A stretch of 15,566 nucleotides of DNA from Spirogloea muscicola (GCA_009602725.1 WELB01000031.1:790610-806175); one strand, 5' to 3'; positions 1 to 7,867 are shown, numbered from the stretch's first letter. The notes: generated by a model not told the origin, from the sequence alone. Program-made: numbers and translations.

Positions 1-259
1 TGAACCAGCGCTTGACGGCAGCCAGCCCTCCGCGGACGCCGTCCTGGCCGGCCGCAACGGCGGGGAAGTCCTGAGGCGGCCAGGCGGCGGAGCCCGCGGC
101 CCCCCACTGCTGCCACTGGTCGGCGCCGACGTCGACGGCCACCGGGGCGAGCAGCTCGGGGCCGCCGCCGGCGATCGAGGGCTAGCAGCGGCAGCACGGC
201 GCCACGGCGGCGCGCGCCCGCCGCGGCCTGCGGCAGCAGCGGCGCGGAGGAGGCGGCCA
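1..259 (-). CDS. Candidate 5' exon of an unknown nuclear gene, partial and apparently frameshifted
   Basis: I do not recognise the protein. An ATG at 259-257 (minus) sits in the context gccgccATGG, which matches the animal/plant Kozak consensus. The ATG frame is open to the window edge but becomes very arginine-rich, as expected of a wrong frame in GC-rich coding DNA. A second frame, open from 181 to the edge, has G or C at nearly every third codon position and a balanced composition (for example VAVDVGADQWQQWG, and AAVKRWF at the edge). A single-base shift near 180-190 would join a hydrophobic start (GAVLPLLA) to that frame. The join is inferred. It could be a broken gene, an assembly error or an unseen intron. 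The rest lies outside the window. Confidence 0.35.
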
Positions 260-672
260 TGGCGGCGCGTGTGGAGCGAGTGTCGGAGTGGCAGACGAGA
301 ACGTTGCCTTTTGACCAACTTGGCCCTGTGGGTGAGGTGGGTCTCTCCTCTGCGGGGGCCGGCGTCGGAACATTCGATGACCGGCTCGATTCATCTGCTG
401 CTAGTCTCCCCCTACATGTTCAGTGAGGGCTGATTCTTTGTCGTGGCGTCGGAGCCCTTGGCCCCCCGCGCCGGGCCCGCCAGAGGAGCCCGCGGGTGCA
501 GCGAAGCTGCGCCGGGTGGCGCTCTCCGGGATAGTGCGAATGTAGATGGCACGGCAGCCGCTTCGTCGGCCCCGCGGCCGCCACGGCAGCATGCTGACGG
601 GCGCGGCCAGATGCGGAACTCCCTGTGACGTTGGCGGCAGTTGCGGCCACTGCCACTTAACAGGCAAAACAA
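260..672. other. GC-rich region upstream of the 259 start; overlapping ORFs, none recognised
   Basis: If the ATG at 259 is real, 260 to about 420 is its promoter and 5' leader on the minus strand. The part from 401 to 672 is open in all three minus frames for 78-88 codons, which follows from high GC and few stop trinucleotides. One frame carries a C-terminus reading GSDATTKNQPSLNM before its stop at 412. None shows a domain I know. It could hold an exon of a neighbouring gene, but I cannot choose a frame. Confidence 0.2.
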
Positions 673-1184
673 CGCTCTTCTATTAACAGGCAGTGGCTCT
701 CACAGTGAAAGCCGTGATTCTGGATGTATCCCGTTTCTTTCCGGCTTGCGACTGTAATGGATATGCCTAAACGGTAATTAGTAGCCAGCGGTGAGCGAAT
801 GATGCAATTCCCTTGGATATCGGGACTCGGGCGGGTGTCACAACCTGCGTGGTACCCTGTCCGCCCTGGGTCTGGCCCGTTACACTAGGCATATGCTCGC
901 CCACTATACATAGCCCTCGCCACTTTTAGGCGAGCCACTTTCATCGGCGGAGGAGCCCAAGCGCGCCGTCGGTGGGCGCTGCTGGCCTTGGTCGGCAGCC
1001 ACCTGGATGGCGAACCAGGGAGCAGGAAGGCGCAGCGCAAGGCGGAGGCGACGACAGTGATGCGAGGGGCTCAATGACGTCCGTATCATTGACATTTCCC
1101 AATCGCACCCTCATTCGACTTCTACAGTTTTCGCGAACTTCGTTGACCCATTCGTAGTAGCACCTTGCGTAGCTGCGTTATTCG
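673..1184. other. No gene recognised
   Basis: GC falls compared with the preceding block. There are only short, overlapping ORFs of about 60 codons and no motif I recognise. No tRNA, tandem repeat or clear transposon end was seen. Confidence 0.3.
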
Positions 1185-1245
1185 AGCTCTCCGGCCCTTC
1201 ACACCTTGTCCTAATCTTTTTGGTCAGGCCTCTCTTCTCCATAGG
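1185..1245 (+). repeat. LINE 3'-tail fragment, tail type 3, plus orientation
   Basis: This stretch resembles the 3' tail of the LINE copy at 13020-13313 read on the minus strand. Shared blocks are a CCGGC..CTTCA core, ACCTTGT, a T-rich CTTT step and the (G)GCCTCTC / GGCCCCTC segment, in the same order and spacing. It is degenerate and short, so this is a weak call made only because the same blocks recur at 4735-4800, 5874-6010 and 13140-13250. Confidence 0.35.
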
Positions 1246-1989
1246 CGAGCAATCGTATTCCTTTCTCAAAGCGATCGCCCCCTCTGGAAAAGCACTTACT
1301 CCAAAGTGTAGTCCCAGCTATCGCCCCCCATGGAAGGGGTTCGCTTGAACAACTTCTCCTGCACTTTGCAATTCCTTCGCCTTAGCATGACACAACGTGT
1401 TGGCTCGGCTTGGCCTTCCCTTTCCCTTCACCTGCAAACCAGGTCCAGGTGACTTCACCAATCTGCTGCAAGAGAAGGCAAATCCACCATCACAAGTTCT
1501 TGACTGAACCGAGTCATCGTTGTCGCATGTTATCAATCCGGATTCAAATTTCAAGCTAGGACTTCTTAACCTTCATTCCTCGTTTCTCACTTCAATTGAT
1601 TGGCCCGCTCTGCCTGCCACGTACATCCTGAGACGCACCATCCTATGTTTACTGAAGTTGCCTATGGATTTAATATGGCAGTCGACGCCCTGTGGGACAA
1701 CTGCTGTCGTGCAAAGTCTCTATCGGTGGCTCGTGTCAATGTGACAGTAATGGTGAGGTGGCTGCGCACGCAAATCTTAGGACCTATATTCTGGCCTCGT
1801 CGGTAGGGAGGCGCGAGCACGGTACCTCCAGCTCAGCTTCGGTCAGGGAAAGTCCCGTGCCACTAGTGGCACCGTGGTACAGAATACCTCCTGTTGCCCG
1901 TGCGGCTCATTGAAAAGGCCGGATTATTCATAAGCACAAAAGCCCGTTTCAAGGGGTTCAACCTATGTTTACGAGCTGTGGTGGGGACC
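1246..1989. other. No gene recognised
   Basis: Only short ORFs up to about 78 codons, overlapping on both strands, without recognisable motifs. Base composition is mixed and unlike the GC3-biased exon candidates at either end of the window. Probably old intergenic or repeat-derived sequence. Confidence 0.3.
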
Positions 1990-2035
1990 GGCTAGAAAGA
2001 GAAAGCGTGGCCAGATTGACTGGTGGGATGGGGCT
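1990..2035 (-). repeat. LINE 3'-tail fragment, tail type 3, minus orientation
   Basis: The block GAAAGCGTGGCCAGATTGAC followed by TGGTGGGATGGGGCTGG matches, with small changes, the block at 13157-13200 (GAAAGCGCGGCCAATTGACT, then GGTGGCTGTGAGGGGCCAGC) and the reverse complement of 5960-5996. It is the distal part of the type-3 LINE tail. No coding part is attached. Confidence 0.5.
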
Positions 2036-2411
2036 GGAAGAGAAGGCGCGCAATGTGCATGAAATGATTTGTAAGGCACATCAAGCCCGACCATGTAGTT
2101 GCATCCGTTCGGGAGCCATTTCCACATGAGGGACTTACAGCCCACTGGCCTTTGGCTTGCCTGCTCCCCAGGCCGTTCACCTCAGAGGGGGCGAGGCACC
2201 TTTGCTCCGTCTTCTTCCGCAAAAGAGTAGTCCTATAAAATACTTACCACAATGTTGTTAGTGATGTCACACTCTTACCCTAGCCACCTTAGCGTAGGGC
2301 TTTGTTTTATGTAGCCTTGTTGTTATCCCACTAGTTTCTGCCTGACCAATGATCTTCTTGGCTTGACATGGCCTCCCTTATATTCCATGCGCACTGCGCG
2401 CCTTCTCTCTC
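2036..2411. other. No gene recognised upstream of the LINE relic
   Basis: Contains short ORFs only. A CT-rich run (tctctctctctc) lies at about 2405-2417, just before the recognisable LINE coding relic. The 5' boundary of that relic is not defined. Confidence 0.3.
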
Positions 2412-2885
2412 TCTCATTTGGTCGACCTGGTGGCCACCACGCCGAACGGGGCCCCGCGCATCTTTGCCGACGTGGTCACCTCGGATGTGGATGACCGCTT
2501 CAGTCTGGGGCTCTCTGCTTCGAGAGTTGGGCATGCTGCAGCGAACAGCGCTCCAAGAGTCCAAGTACGCGGACCATTCAGAATGGGACGTAGCTCGTTC
2601 CACTGGCCATTGATGTGCACGGGGCGGGTCTCAGTAGCTAGACCTGTTGATCCGTCCTGGCCGCGCTGTGTCCGGCAAGGCGGGGTGAGCACGCCGACCT
2701 CAACGCCGCTGGCTCGCCATCTCAGGTGTTTCGCAAGCGCTTGTCTACATCCCTCCAGCGTTTCATGGCCCACGCCTTGCATCTGCTTGCTGCCGAGCTC
2801 TCGCTGCAGCCTCTGGATCATGTCACGGGACTGGTTTCCGGCAAATAGTCTTTCTGACTTGAGGCTACTAACTAACGGCTACTAA
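2412..2885 (+). pseudogene. LINE-like retrotransposon relic, C-terminal region (copy A)
   Basis: Decayed C-terminal part of a non-LTR retrotransposon protein. In one plus frame it reads DLVATTPNGAPRIFADVVTS, matching PRIIADVVTTD in the copies at 6029-6430 and 13314-13866. Other frames then carry a remnant of the ADHPxGDxFVPLAIDVHGA block and a remnant of the FNAAGSxAQVxRMRL block (here LNAAGSPSQVFRKRL). It ends with SDLRLLTNGY and a stop at 2883-2885. Several frameshifts are needed to link these blocks, so it cannot be functional. Similar C-terminal regions (zinc-binding module, then a VDV/ADV block) follow the reverse transcriptase in many non-LTR elements. That assignment comes from memory of such proteins. 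No reverse transcriptase is visible here. Confidence 0.6.
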
Positions 2886-3004
2886 ACTATTCTTCAACAT
2901 GGCTTGCTTAAATCTGGGTTTCAGCACTTTTCGAACCTTTCTTTACGTGCTGGCTTTCTACAGCCCTCGCCACCAAAGAGACCAGTCGCTCTCTCCATCG
3001 GACG

Positions 3005-3400
3005 CTCCTCCAAGTGTGCCTTGGCCTGCCCCCCACCTGCCTGGTTGAAGTAAGTGTCAGTGCGGCTTTCGCATGGAAGGCGGAGATCTCGCTATACATA
3101 CGCTGCAATGCCCCACTGGCCCAGTCGTGGTGGGCGTTCACGATGTTCCTACGGGATACCCTGGCTGACTTGGTGCATGGCGCCTTCCTACCACGCTGTT
3201 GTGGAGTTGAACAAAGGCATGCCCATTACCACGGATGTTCAGGGACATCCATCATCGTCGCACCCTTGTGTGTGTACAATCTGGCGGAGTTTCATGAGCC
3301 TTGGTCGATGTCACTGTGACGGAAGCGTACAAGAGTTCAGCACCCAGATGCTGGCCACGCTGTCGGAGATGCAGAGCAGAAAAAGCTGCTTGGATGCGTG
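3005..3400 (+). pseudogene. LINE-like retrotransposon relic, zinc-module region (copy K)
   Basis: Plus-strand fragments align with the cysteine-rich module of copies E and F. LGLPPTCLVEVS matches LLGLVPPCLVGVTQCACG. It is followed, in a shifted frame, by CQCG, then HTLQC (the C-x-C-G ... H-x4-C pattern), then LRDTLADLVHG and AVVELNKGMPITTDV in two further frames. Near 3300 another frame gives ALVDVTVTEAY, which may be the counterpart of the IADVVTTD block. Repeated frameshifts show decay. A 248-codon open frame (3054-3800) crosses this region, but it switches in and out of the LINE-like frame, so I do not regard it as the ancestral reading frame. Confidence 0.45.
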
Positions 3401-4734
3401 TGGGGCGGCACTCAGAAATGTCACAGGGGCCTTGGAGAAGCTCAGGACCTGCAAGTCAAGAGCTACAGAGAACAGGCTAGAAGAATGTCACTGCCACAGA
3501 GGAAGAAGCGGCCTCTCAGCAAGCAAGTGCGACTTGAGGCTTGAGAGGGCCGTGACAAGACTACCAGGCAACGTAGGACGTGGCTTCTCAAAGAAGGGCC
3601 GCCTAAGGAGGGAACGGAGGGAGACTCCTGGCTTCTCCAAGGTGCCTGCAAGGCGAAGGCCAGGGTTATTGAAACGCATTGTGGCTGGGGTTGTCCATAC
3701 ATATTTGAGCGTCCAGCCCTCCGGCAGCTGCCAGCTTTCTTTGCTTGTGGACTTAACAGCTGCAGTTGAGGTCAGGAGTACATGGTCACAATGTCACTGA
3801 GGTGCCAGAAGACACCAGTATTTGGAACAACCACTAACCTGGTTGATTCTGGATTGGCATGATGGAGGTGTAGCACAGGGAATTATCAAGTTTGTGAAGC
3901 AGGTTGTGGAGTGTCAGTCACTCCCACGATGTGGCAGACCATGTAAGTTACTATCTCGGCTGATTCAGAGTCTGGTAGTTGGATGTGGACTACTGTGCAC
4001 CTTGCTGTGTCGCAAACGCCAGAGAGGAGGGAAAGCTCAGATAGATGGATATCCTGAAAGCGTAGTCTGGCTTTACCACGTGGCGCCACGTTCGCACGCG
4101 GATGCCGACCAAGTGGACGCGCCAAATTAGCATGTTGAGATGACCCGAGCTTGGCCACATTCATAGGCACTGTCTTTGTCGTGCACATGAGCAACCTCCT
4201 TCAGGACATGTTGCTGAAATCACACGTGGGCAGGCCAGGTTGGTGAGGACAGGAGGGCCTGCACACTTTGGCCCCTAGGCATGATTGGGGGCCATCCTGA
4301 CGACCGTCACTGCCGTCTATGAGATGTGTAGCAAAGGATGAGGACAGTGCTGCTAGGTGTTAGCAGCGACTTGCTTCATATCTTAGGAGTAAGCAGGCCT
4401 GCTGGAGCACACCAGAGAGTGGAACGCCAAGCTGACTATGCCGACTGAGAGAGGTAGCTGCAGGAGGGCAGGCGGATGGCTGCAGAGGTCGGGGTCTTCA
4501 GAACAATTAAGCCAACCCTGCAATGCACATTGTTGTTGAAGCCAGCATGATGGCTCTCCGGGCCTGATGGAAGGAAGAGGCCCAAGAGGACAGTAGCTCC
4601 GGGGCTGCATGCATACGGGAGAATGGCGCGTCCTTTGTAGTAGAGGTTGCTCATCGTCGTCCTCCCATCACGCTGGTATCTGGCGTCCAAGGCGGGTGGT
4701 CAAAACTGTGGCAGCTGTAGATGAATAGCGCTTC
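3401..4734. other. Long stretch without a recognised gene
   Basis: Holds the 3' part of an open frame ending at 3800 (+), a 102-codon ORF at 4194-3886 (-) and an 84-codon ORF at 4690-4436 (-, reading SNLYYKGRAILPYACSPG near its start). None has a motif I recognise, a convincing start context or GC3 bias, and each overlaps ORFs on the other strand. The segment 3480-3680 is purine-rich on the plus strand with several gaagg/gagg runs. Most likely degenerate repeat or intergenic DNA. A short exon cannot be excluded. Confidence 0.3.
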
Positions 4735-5096
4735 CAAATTTACAACGGTGGCTGTGAGAGGCCAGCCCAGAGTCATGGACAAGGTCTGAAAGGGACGGAT
4801 GGCACAAAGCAAGTTATTGATCTTAAAGACGTCAGCAAATGGGCTCTCAGTAACCCCTAGTCAGGAATTGCAAGTCGGTATAGCTGGAGGGCGGAAAGAC
4901 GTCGCCCTGACGGAACCCGGAGGCAGCAGCCAAGGCGCGGCCGGCACGCAAGTGGACAGCGAAGGCAAGGGACCTCTGCAGGGAAGTAGCCAAGCGCATC
5001 CTGGACACTTGAGCAAACGTCCCGGCGACATTGATGCCAGGCTGCTCGCTCTGCTGCCCTTGGCGGCGGGCCACTGATCTGAAAGAGGATTTTATA
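4735..5096 (-). pseudogene. LINE-like retrotransposon relic, C-terminus and type-3 tail (copy B)
   Basis: Reading minus, the coding part starts near 5075 and contains INVAGTFAQVSRMRLATSLQ, then FAVHLRAGRALAAASGF. It ends YTDLQFLTRGY with the stop near 4847-4849. These match copies C and D block for block (FNAAGSLAQVFRMRL; HLRAGRALAA; LTRGY plus stop). The 3' tail follows to about 4735, with the CAGACCTTGTC and GGGCTGGCCTCTCACAGCC blocks of tail type 3. This short copy is one continuous frame, unlike the other relics. Directly upstream on the same strand is a tRNA-Glu remnant, so the unit could be a SINE (tRNA head, LINE-derived tail) or a truncated LINE next to a tRNA gene. Confidence 0.6.
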
Positions 5097-5157
5097 TCCC
5101 TTGCAGGATATGAACCCGTGTTTGCGCCATGAGAAAGCGATGTCCTAATCCCTAGAC
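5097..5157 (-). tRNA. tRNA-Glu(CTC) remnant lacking its 5' acceptor strand
   Basis: Minus strand. The D stem GTCT/GGAC pairs fully around A-GGGATTA. The anticodon arm TCGCT-TTCTCAT-GGCGC pairs at four of five positions with anticodon CTC. The T arm reads ACGGG-TTCATAT-CCTGC with weakened pairing, and GGTTCATATCC resembles an RNA polymerase III B box. CAAGGGA follows as the 3' acceptor strand, but the expected 5' strand is replaced by a T-run that ends the neighbouring LINE tail. The tRNA is therefore incomplete and not functional. It is nuclear-type, unrelated to the mitochondrial tRNAs at 6466-6743. Confidence 0.6.
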
Positions 5158-5349
5158 GAAAAAATTTCGTGTCTTTGAAACAAACGAAGGCCAAATGGCC
5201 AAATACAAAGGCAAGCACATCTTAAGACCTACAAACCCTACAGCAGATGACCCGCTCAGTAACCACGGGTCAAAACATAAAGGTCGCTAATCGATGCCTG
5301 AATACTAGATGACAGATACGAAGCCCTTCTGCCGAAAGGAGGTGCTCGC
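5158..5349 (-). repeat. LINE-like 3' end with tail type 2
   Basis: On the minus strand this holds a C-terminus reading ASISDLYVLTRGY with a TGA at 5258-5256, then about 98 bp of tail ending GTTTCAAAGACACGAAATTT. The same 180-190 bp, coding end included, recurs at 7921-8110, and the last 65 bp recur at 15219-15285. The coding end is homologous to the SDLRLLTRGY ends of copies A-D, but the tail is different, so it is a separate subfamily. The tail stops exactly where the tRNA-Glu remnant begins. Confidence 0.7.
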
Positions 5350-5354
5350 CCTAA

Positions 5355-5866
5355 GAGAAGAGGGGCTGGCAAAGCCAGCCCAAAAAGAATGGACAATGTC
5401 CAAAGCCAAAGAAAGAGGTGCCGAAAAGGGACTACACTACAAACCACGGCAGAAAAACACGACGATGCAAAGGGAAGCTCAGTATCCGCGAGTGAGCATC
5501 AGGTCTCAGTAGCTGGCTGCAGGGAACGAGGCACTCCGCCGAGACCCAGGAGCGGCGGCCATAGCACGGCCTGCTCGCGTGTGGACGGCGTGGGCAAGTG
5601 ACCGTAGAAGCGATATCGCCAGGCGCATGCGGAAGACTTGTGCAAGCGAACCGGCGGCGTTGAAGCCGGGCAGCGCTCCTGGCAGACCCGGCCGCCGATC
5701 AACGGCCTGACGGGCAAGCCGCTGGAGGAGATCCAGCCAGCGGCTGCCGAAGGCCCCGTGCACATCAATCGCCGGGGCCGCGAATGCATCACCACCCGGG
5801 TGGTCGGCATACTTTCGCTCCTTCCCCCAAGCTGCCTGGCCGACCGCGTGCCCTGCAAACGACGTC
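5355..5866 (-). pseudogene. LINE-like retrotransposon relic, C-terminus and type-1 tail (copy C)
   Basis: Minus strand. From 5866 it reads DVVCRAHAVGQAAW, KYADHPGGDAFAAPAIDVHG, NAAGSLAQVFRMRLAISLLR, HAVHTRAGRAMAA and FPAASY. A premature TGA (5508-5506) follows, and then DLMLTRGY with the family stop at 5481-5479. This is the best-preserved C-terminal region in the window and needs only the one stop readthrough. The type-1 tail follows (5478-5355), containing a perfect 8-bp stem GGGCTGGC-AAA-GCCAGCCC. The reading continues seamlessly into copy E at 6029 if the 162-bp insertion at 5867-6028 is removed, so C and E are one element. Confidence 0.65.
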
Positions 5867-6028
5867 GATCTGACTAGAGGTTACTGAGCGTCCCCTTGCT
5901 GATGTCTTAGTCCTTAGCACTCAGGCACTCAGACTTAGTGCACAATTCCTTTTGAGCTGGCCTCTCCCAGCCACCAGTTAATGTGGCCGCGCTTTCTCTC
6001 GATCTGGTGGGTTTGGCGGACTTGAACA
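5867..6028 (+). mobile_element. 162-bp severely 5'-truncated LINE insertion nested in copy C/E
   Basis: Plus strand. It begins in frame with the last codons of the family, DLTRGY plus TGA, then runs through a type-3 tail (CCTTGCTGATGTCTTAGTCC; TGAGCTGGCCTCTCCCAGCC; GGCCGCGCTTTCTCT). It lies in the opposite orientation inside the C/E reading frame. GTC occurs on both sides (5864-5866 and 6029-6031), consistent with a 3-bp target duplication. Deleting one GTC and the insert rejoins ADVVTTD to VVCRAH without a frameshift. This is the structure expected after target-primed reverse transcription with strong 5' truncation. The short duplication is suggestive, not proof. Confidence 0.6.
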
Positions 6029-6430
6029 GTCAGTTGTCACCACATCGGCGATGATGCGGGGACCACCGCCGGGCGGGATGGCGGCCAGGTCGGCGCGTCG
6101 TGTATGGGGCTGGCCGTCCGCGCCCAGCTGGATGGGCATCACTGAGGAGTTCAACAGAGCGACCTTGAAGCCCTCCTCCACAGAATCCCTCTGCATACCA
6201 TCTCGCAGGAGATACGTTGGGAAGCAGTCCGCTCGCCCCCGTGCGCGCAACGGAGCATAAGCGCAGCCAGCTCCGCAGGGTCGGCGTGACGGGCACCGCA
6301 CGCGCACTGAGTGACGCCCACGAGGCAGGGAGGGACGAGGCCCAAGAGTCGGTGGACCGCCGTCCTGAAGACTTCATCCGGCATTGTGAGTGCCGCGTAC
6401 ACCAACTAGGAACGACAAAAGAAACTCTTT
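6029..6430 (-). pseudogene. LINE-like retrotransposon relic, zinc module to ADVV block (copy E)
   Basis: Minus strand, upstream half of the element whose downstream half is copy C. It reads LTMPDEVFRTAVHRLLGL, then PPCLVGVTQCACG. The ELAALMLRCAHGGERTA block (cysteines plus histidine, a likely zinc-binding module) follows, then SVEEGFKVALLNSSVMPIQL, HTRRADLAAIPPGGGPRI and IADVVTTD. Two frame changes are needed. Known non-LTR proteins of algae and oomycetes carry a similar sequence after the reverse transcriptase, and the acidic ADVV block may belong to a restriction-like nuclease fold; this is inferred. The copy is cut off at about 6430, just before the mitochondrial insertion, so any reverse transcriptase part is missing. 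Confidence 0.6.
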
Positions 6431-6465
6431 AAACAAGAGGAGAAGATGACAAGAGTTTTGTGTTT

Positions 6466-6538
6466 ATGCTTGTAGCTCAATTGGATAGAGCACCAAATTA
6501 CGGATTTGGGGGTTGAGAGTTCCGACCTTTCCAAGCAT
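6466..6538 (+). tRNA. trnR-ACG: Mitochondrial-derived tRNA-Arg(ACG) relic in nuclear DNA
   Basis: The acceptor ATGCTTG pairs fully with CAAGCAT (6532-6538). D stem GCTC/GAGC, anticodon arm CCAAA-TTACGGA-TTTGG with anticodon ACG, and T stem GAGAG/CTTTC with one G-T pair. The T loop TTCCGAC departs from the usual TTCGANT, which points to decay. AT-rich sequence and tight linkage with trnI, trnG and atp6 indicate mitochondrial origin. trnI begins at the next base. Inside a NUMT it is unlikely to be used by the mitochondrion. Confidence 0.75.
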
Positions 6539-6612
6539 CGGCCTATAACTCAGTTGGTCAGAGTGTACGCCTGAGAAGCGGAAAGTCAGTCATTCAAAGC
6601 TACTTACGCCCA
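6539..6612 (+). tRNA. trnI: Mitochondrial-derived tRNA-Ile relic with altered anticodon
   Basis: Cloverleaf with acceptor CGGCCTA/TACGCCC (mismatches at pairs 1 and 5), D stem ACTC/GAGT, and anticodon arm TACGC-CTGAGAA-GCGGA with one mismatch. The T arm holds TTCAAAG. The body matches organellar trnI(GAT), but the anticodon position reads GAG instead of GAT, one transversion away. Together with the acceptor mismatches, this fits a decayed NUMT copy and not a new leucine tRNA. Confidence 0.65.
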
Positions 6613-6671
6613 TTGAAAAGAAAAGTAGAAAGCAGCAGATTGTCTTATCGTCTTCAAATCAGAGCAGAAAA

Positions 6672-6743
6672 GCGAAAGTAGCTTAAGGGTAGAGTATAGC
6701 CTTGCCAAGGCTGAGGTTGAGGGTTCAAGTCCCTCTTTCCGCT
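6672..6743 (+). tRNA. trnG-GCC: Mitochondrial-derived tRNA-Gly(GCC) relic
   Basis: The acceptor GCGAAAG pairs with TTTCCGC (one A-C mismatch, one G-T pair). D arm GCTTAAGGGTAGAGT, anticodon arm TAGCC-TTGCCAA-GGCTG with anticodon GCC, and a T arm GAGGG-TTCAAGT-CCCTC with five perfect pairs. It is the best preserved of the three. Its 3' end overlaps by one or two bases the ancestral end of the convergent atp6 relic, a compact spacing typical of mitochondrial DNA. Confidence 0.75.
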
Positions 6744-7196
6744 AAGTGCAAGTTGATAGCATCATTAAGTTAGATACAAATAAGAATGGTAAACACATAT
6801 GCCTGAAGGATAGCTACACCAATTTTAATACCAATTAGTGCTAATACAATCAGAAATGGAGTAATAGCAGCCACAGACAAAATGCCTCCTAATGATAAAA
6901 CAGTCCAGGCAAAACCACTTAACATTTTCACTAAGCTATGACCAGCCATCATGTTTGCAAATAAACGTATTCCTAAATTTAATGCACGAAAATAGTAAGA
7001 GATTAACTCTAGAAGTACAAAGGAAGGAGCCAATAATAGGGGTACACCTGAAGGTGACAAAAACTGAAAAAACGAAGTCCGTGCATCTGAAAATTTACCA
7101 TGGTAACTCCAATAAAGATGGAAAGGGAAAGACTGAGTGTTACAATAAATTGACTTGTAACCGTAAAAGTTTAAGGCCTCCCTAACATTTACTTCT
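6743..7196 (-). pseudogene. atp6: Mitochondrial ATP synthase subunit a (atp6) pseudogene, 5'-truncated
   Basis: Minus strand. ATP6 is the proton-channel subunit of mitochondrial F0. Conserved segments in order: ML-G-P with TFTVTSQFIVTLSLSLSIF (about 7188-7125), IGVTMVNFQMHG, a one-base frameshift in a T run near 7055, then LSPSGVPLLLAPSFVLLELI, FRALNLGIRLFANMMAGHSL (with the conserved arginine in GIRLFANM) and GVAILQAYVFTILICI. A stop at 6772-6770 replaces a conserved tyrosine. The C-terminal LNDAINLH continues in frame past it to 6746. A further stop lies at 7173-7171. The N-terminal third is absent, and the sequence switches at 7196/7197 to rpl2 on the other strand. Clearly a NUMT pseudogene. 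Confidence 0.9.
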
Positions 7197-7867
7197 GGGC
7201 GTAATTGTTCCGGTCGCTTTACTGGTTATCATCGAGGAGGTGGTGCAAAACGATTGCAACGACGAATTGATATCCATCGTAATAATACAGGTATTCTTCA
7301 AAAAGTTGATGTGATCCCAACCGTTCTTCATTGATTGCATTGGTACTTTGGCACAGTCCTGAACACCGTCTTTTAGTATAAATAACATAACTTAGGTAGC
7401 TGACATAACACGAGTCACTTAGATTTTTAGCAGGCGCTATATTAAGAAGGTCTCGTAGTACAGAATTCTCAGCCTTTATCATATATAAAATTAGGTACTA
7501 ATATCATGAATGTAAAGTAGAACCCTGGCCAACGTGGGGAATTAGCTGAGCTGCAGGCTGTTTTGCTCAACTGCTCTCTAAAATGGAACATAAAGGACAA
7601 TGCGTAACAAGATTATCTTCAGGTACTAATCAATTGATAGATATGAAGTGTCGCGCTACGGTAGGTATTGTCACTAATGAAATTCGTAATCAAGAATAGT
7701 CACGGAAAGCAGGACAGAATAGATGATTAGGACGAAGACCTATAGTTCGTGGTGTTGCAATGAATCCAGTAGACCATCCTCATGGAGGACGTACTAAAGG
7801 TGGTCGGCCTTCTGTTTTCCCTTGGGGAAAAGCAACTAAGGGGGGCTTTAAAACACGAAAGAAATAA
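7197..7867 (+). pseudogene. rpl2: Mitochondrial ribosomal protein L2 (rpl2) pseudogene, N-terminus missing
   Basis: Large-subunit protein L2. It starts abruptly at GRNCSGRFTGYHRGGGAKRL, lacking the usual leading residues. One frameshift lies near 7312 (DPNRSS continues in the next frame). A weakly conserved middle follows, then YIKLGTNI, AGCFAQLLSKMEHKGQCVTR (after a shift), MKCRATVGIVTNEIRNQ, stops near 7697 and 7727, and the hallmark C-terminus [20 protein letters not shown] and [19 protein letters not shown] with TAA at 7865-7867. The HPHGG loop followed by RTKGGRPS resembles mitochondrial L2 more than plastid L2. At least two stops and three frameshifts make it nonfunctional. rps19 follows after 6 bases, as in the ancestral cluster. 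Confidence 0.9.

Noticed and set aside
401-672. Three overlapping minus ORFs of 78-88 codons as separate genes
   Set aside because: All three frames are open because stop codons are rare in this GC-rich DNA. No motif or codon bias favours one of them.
4436-4690. 84-codon minus ORF as a gene
   Set aside because: No recognisable domain, no GC3 bias, overlaps another ORF, and lies in repeat-rich surroundings.
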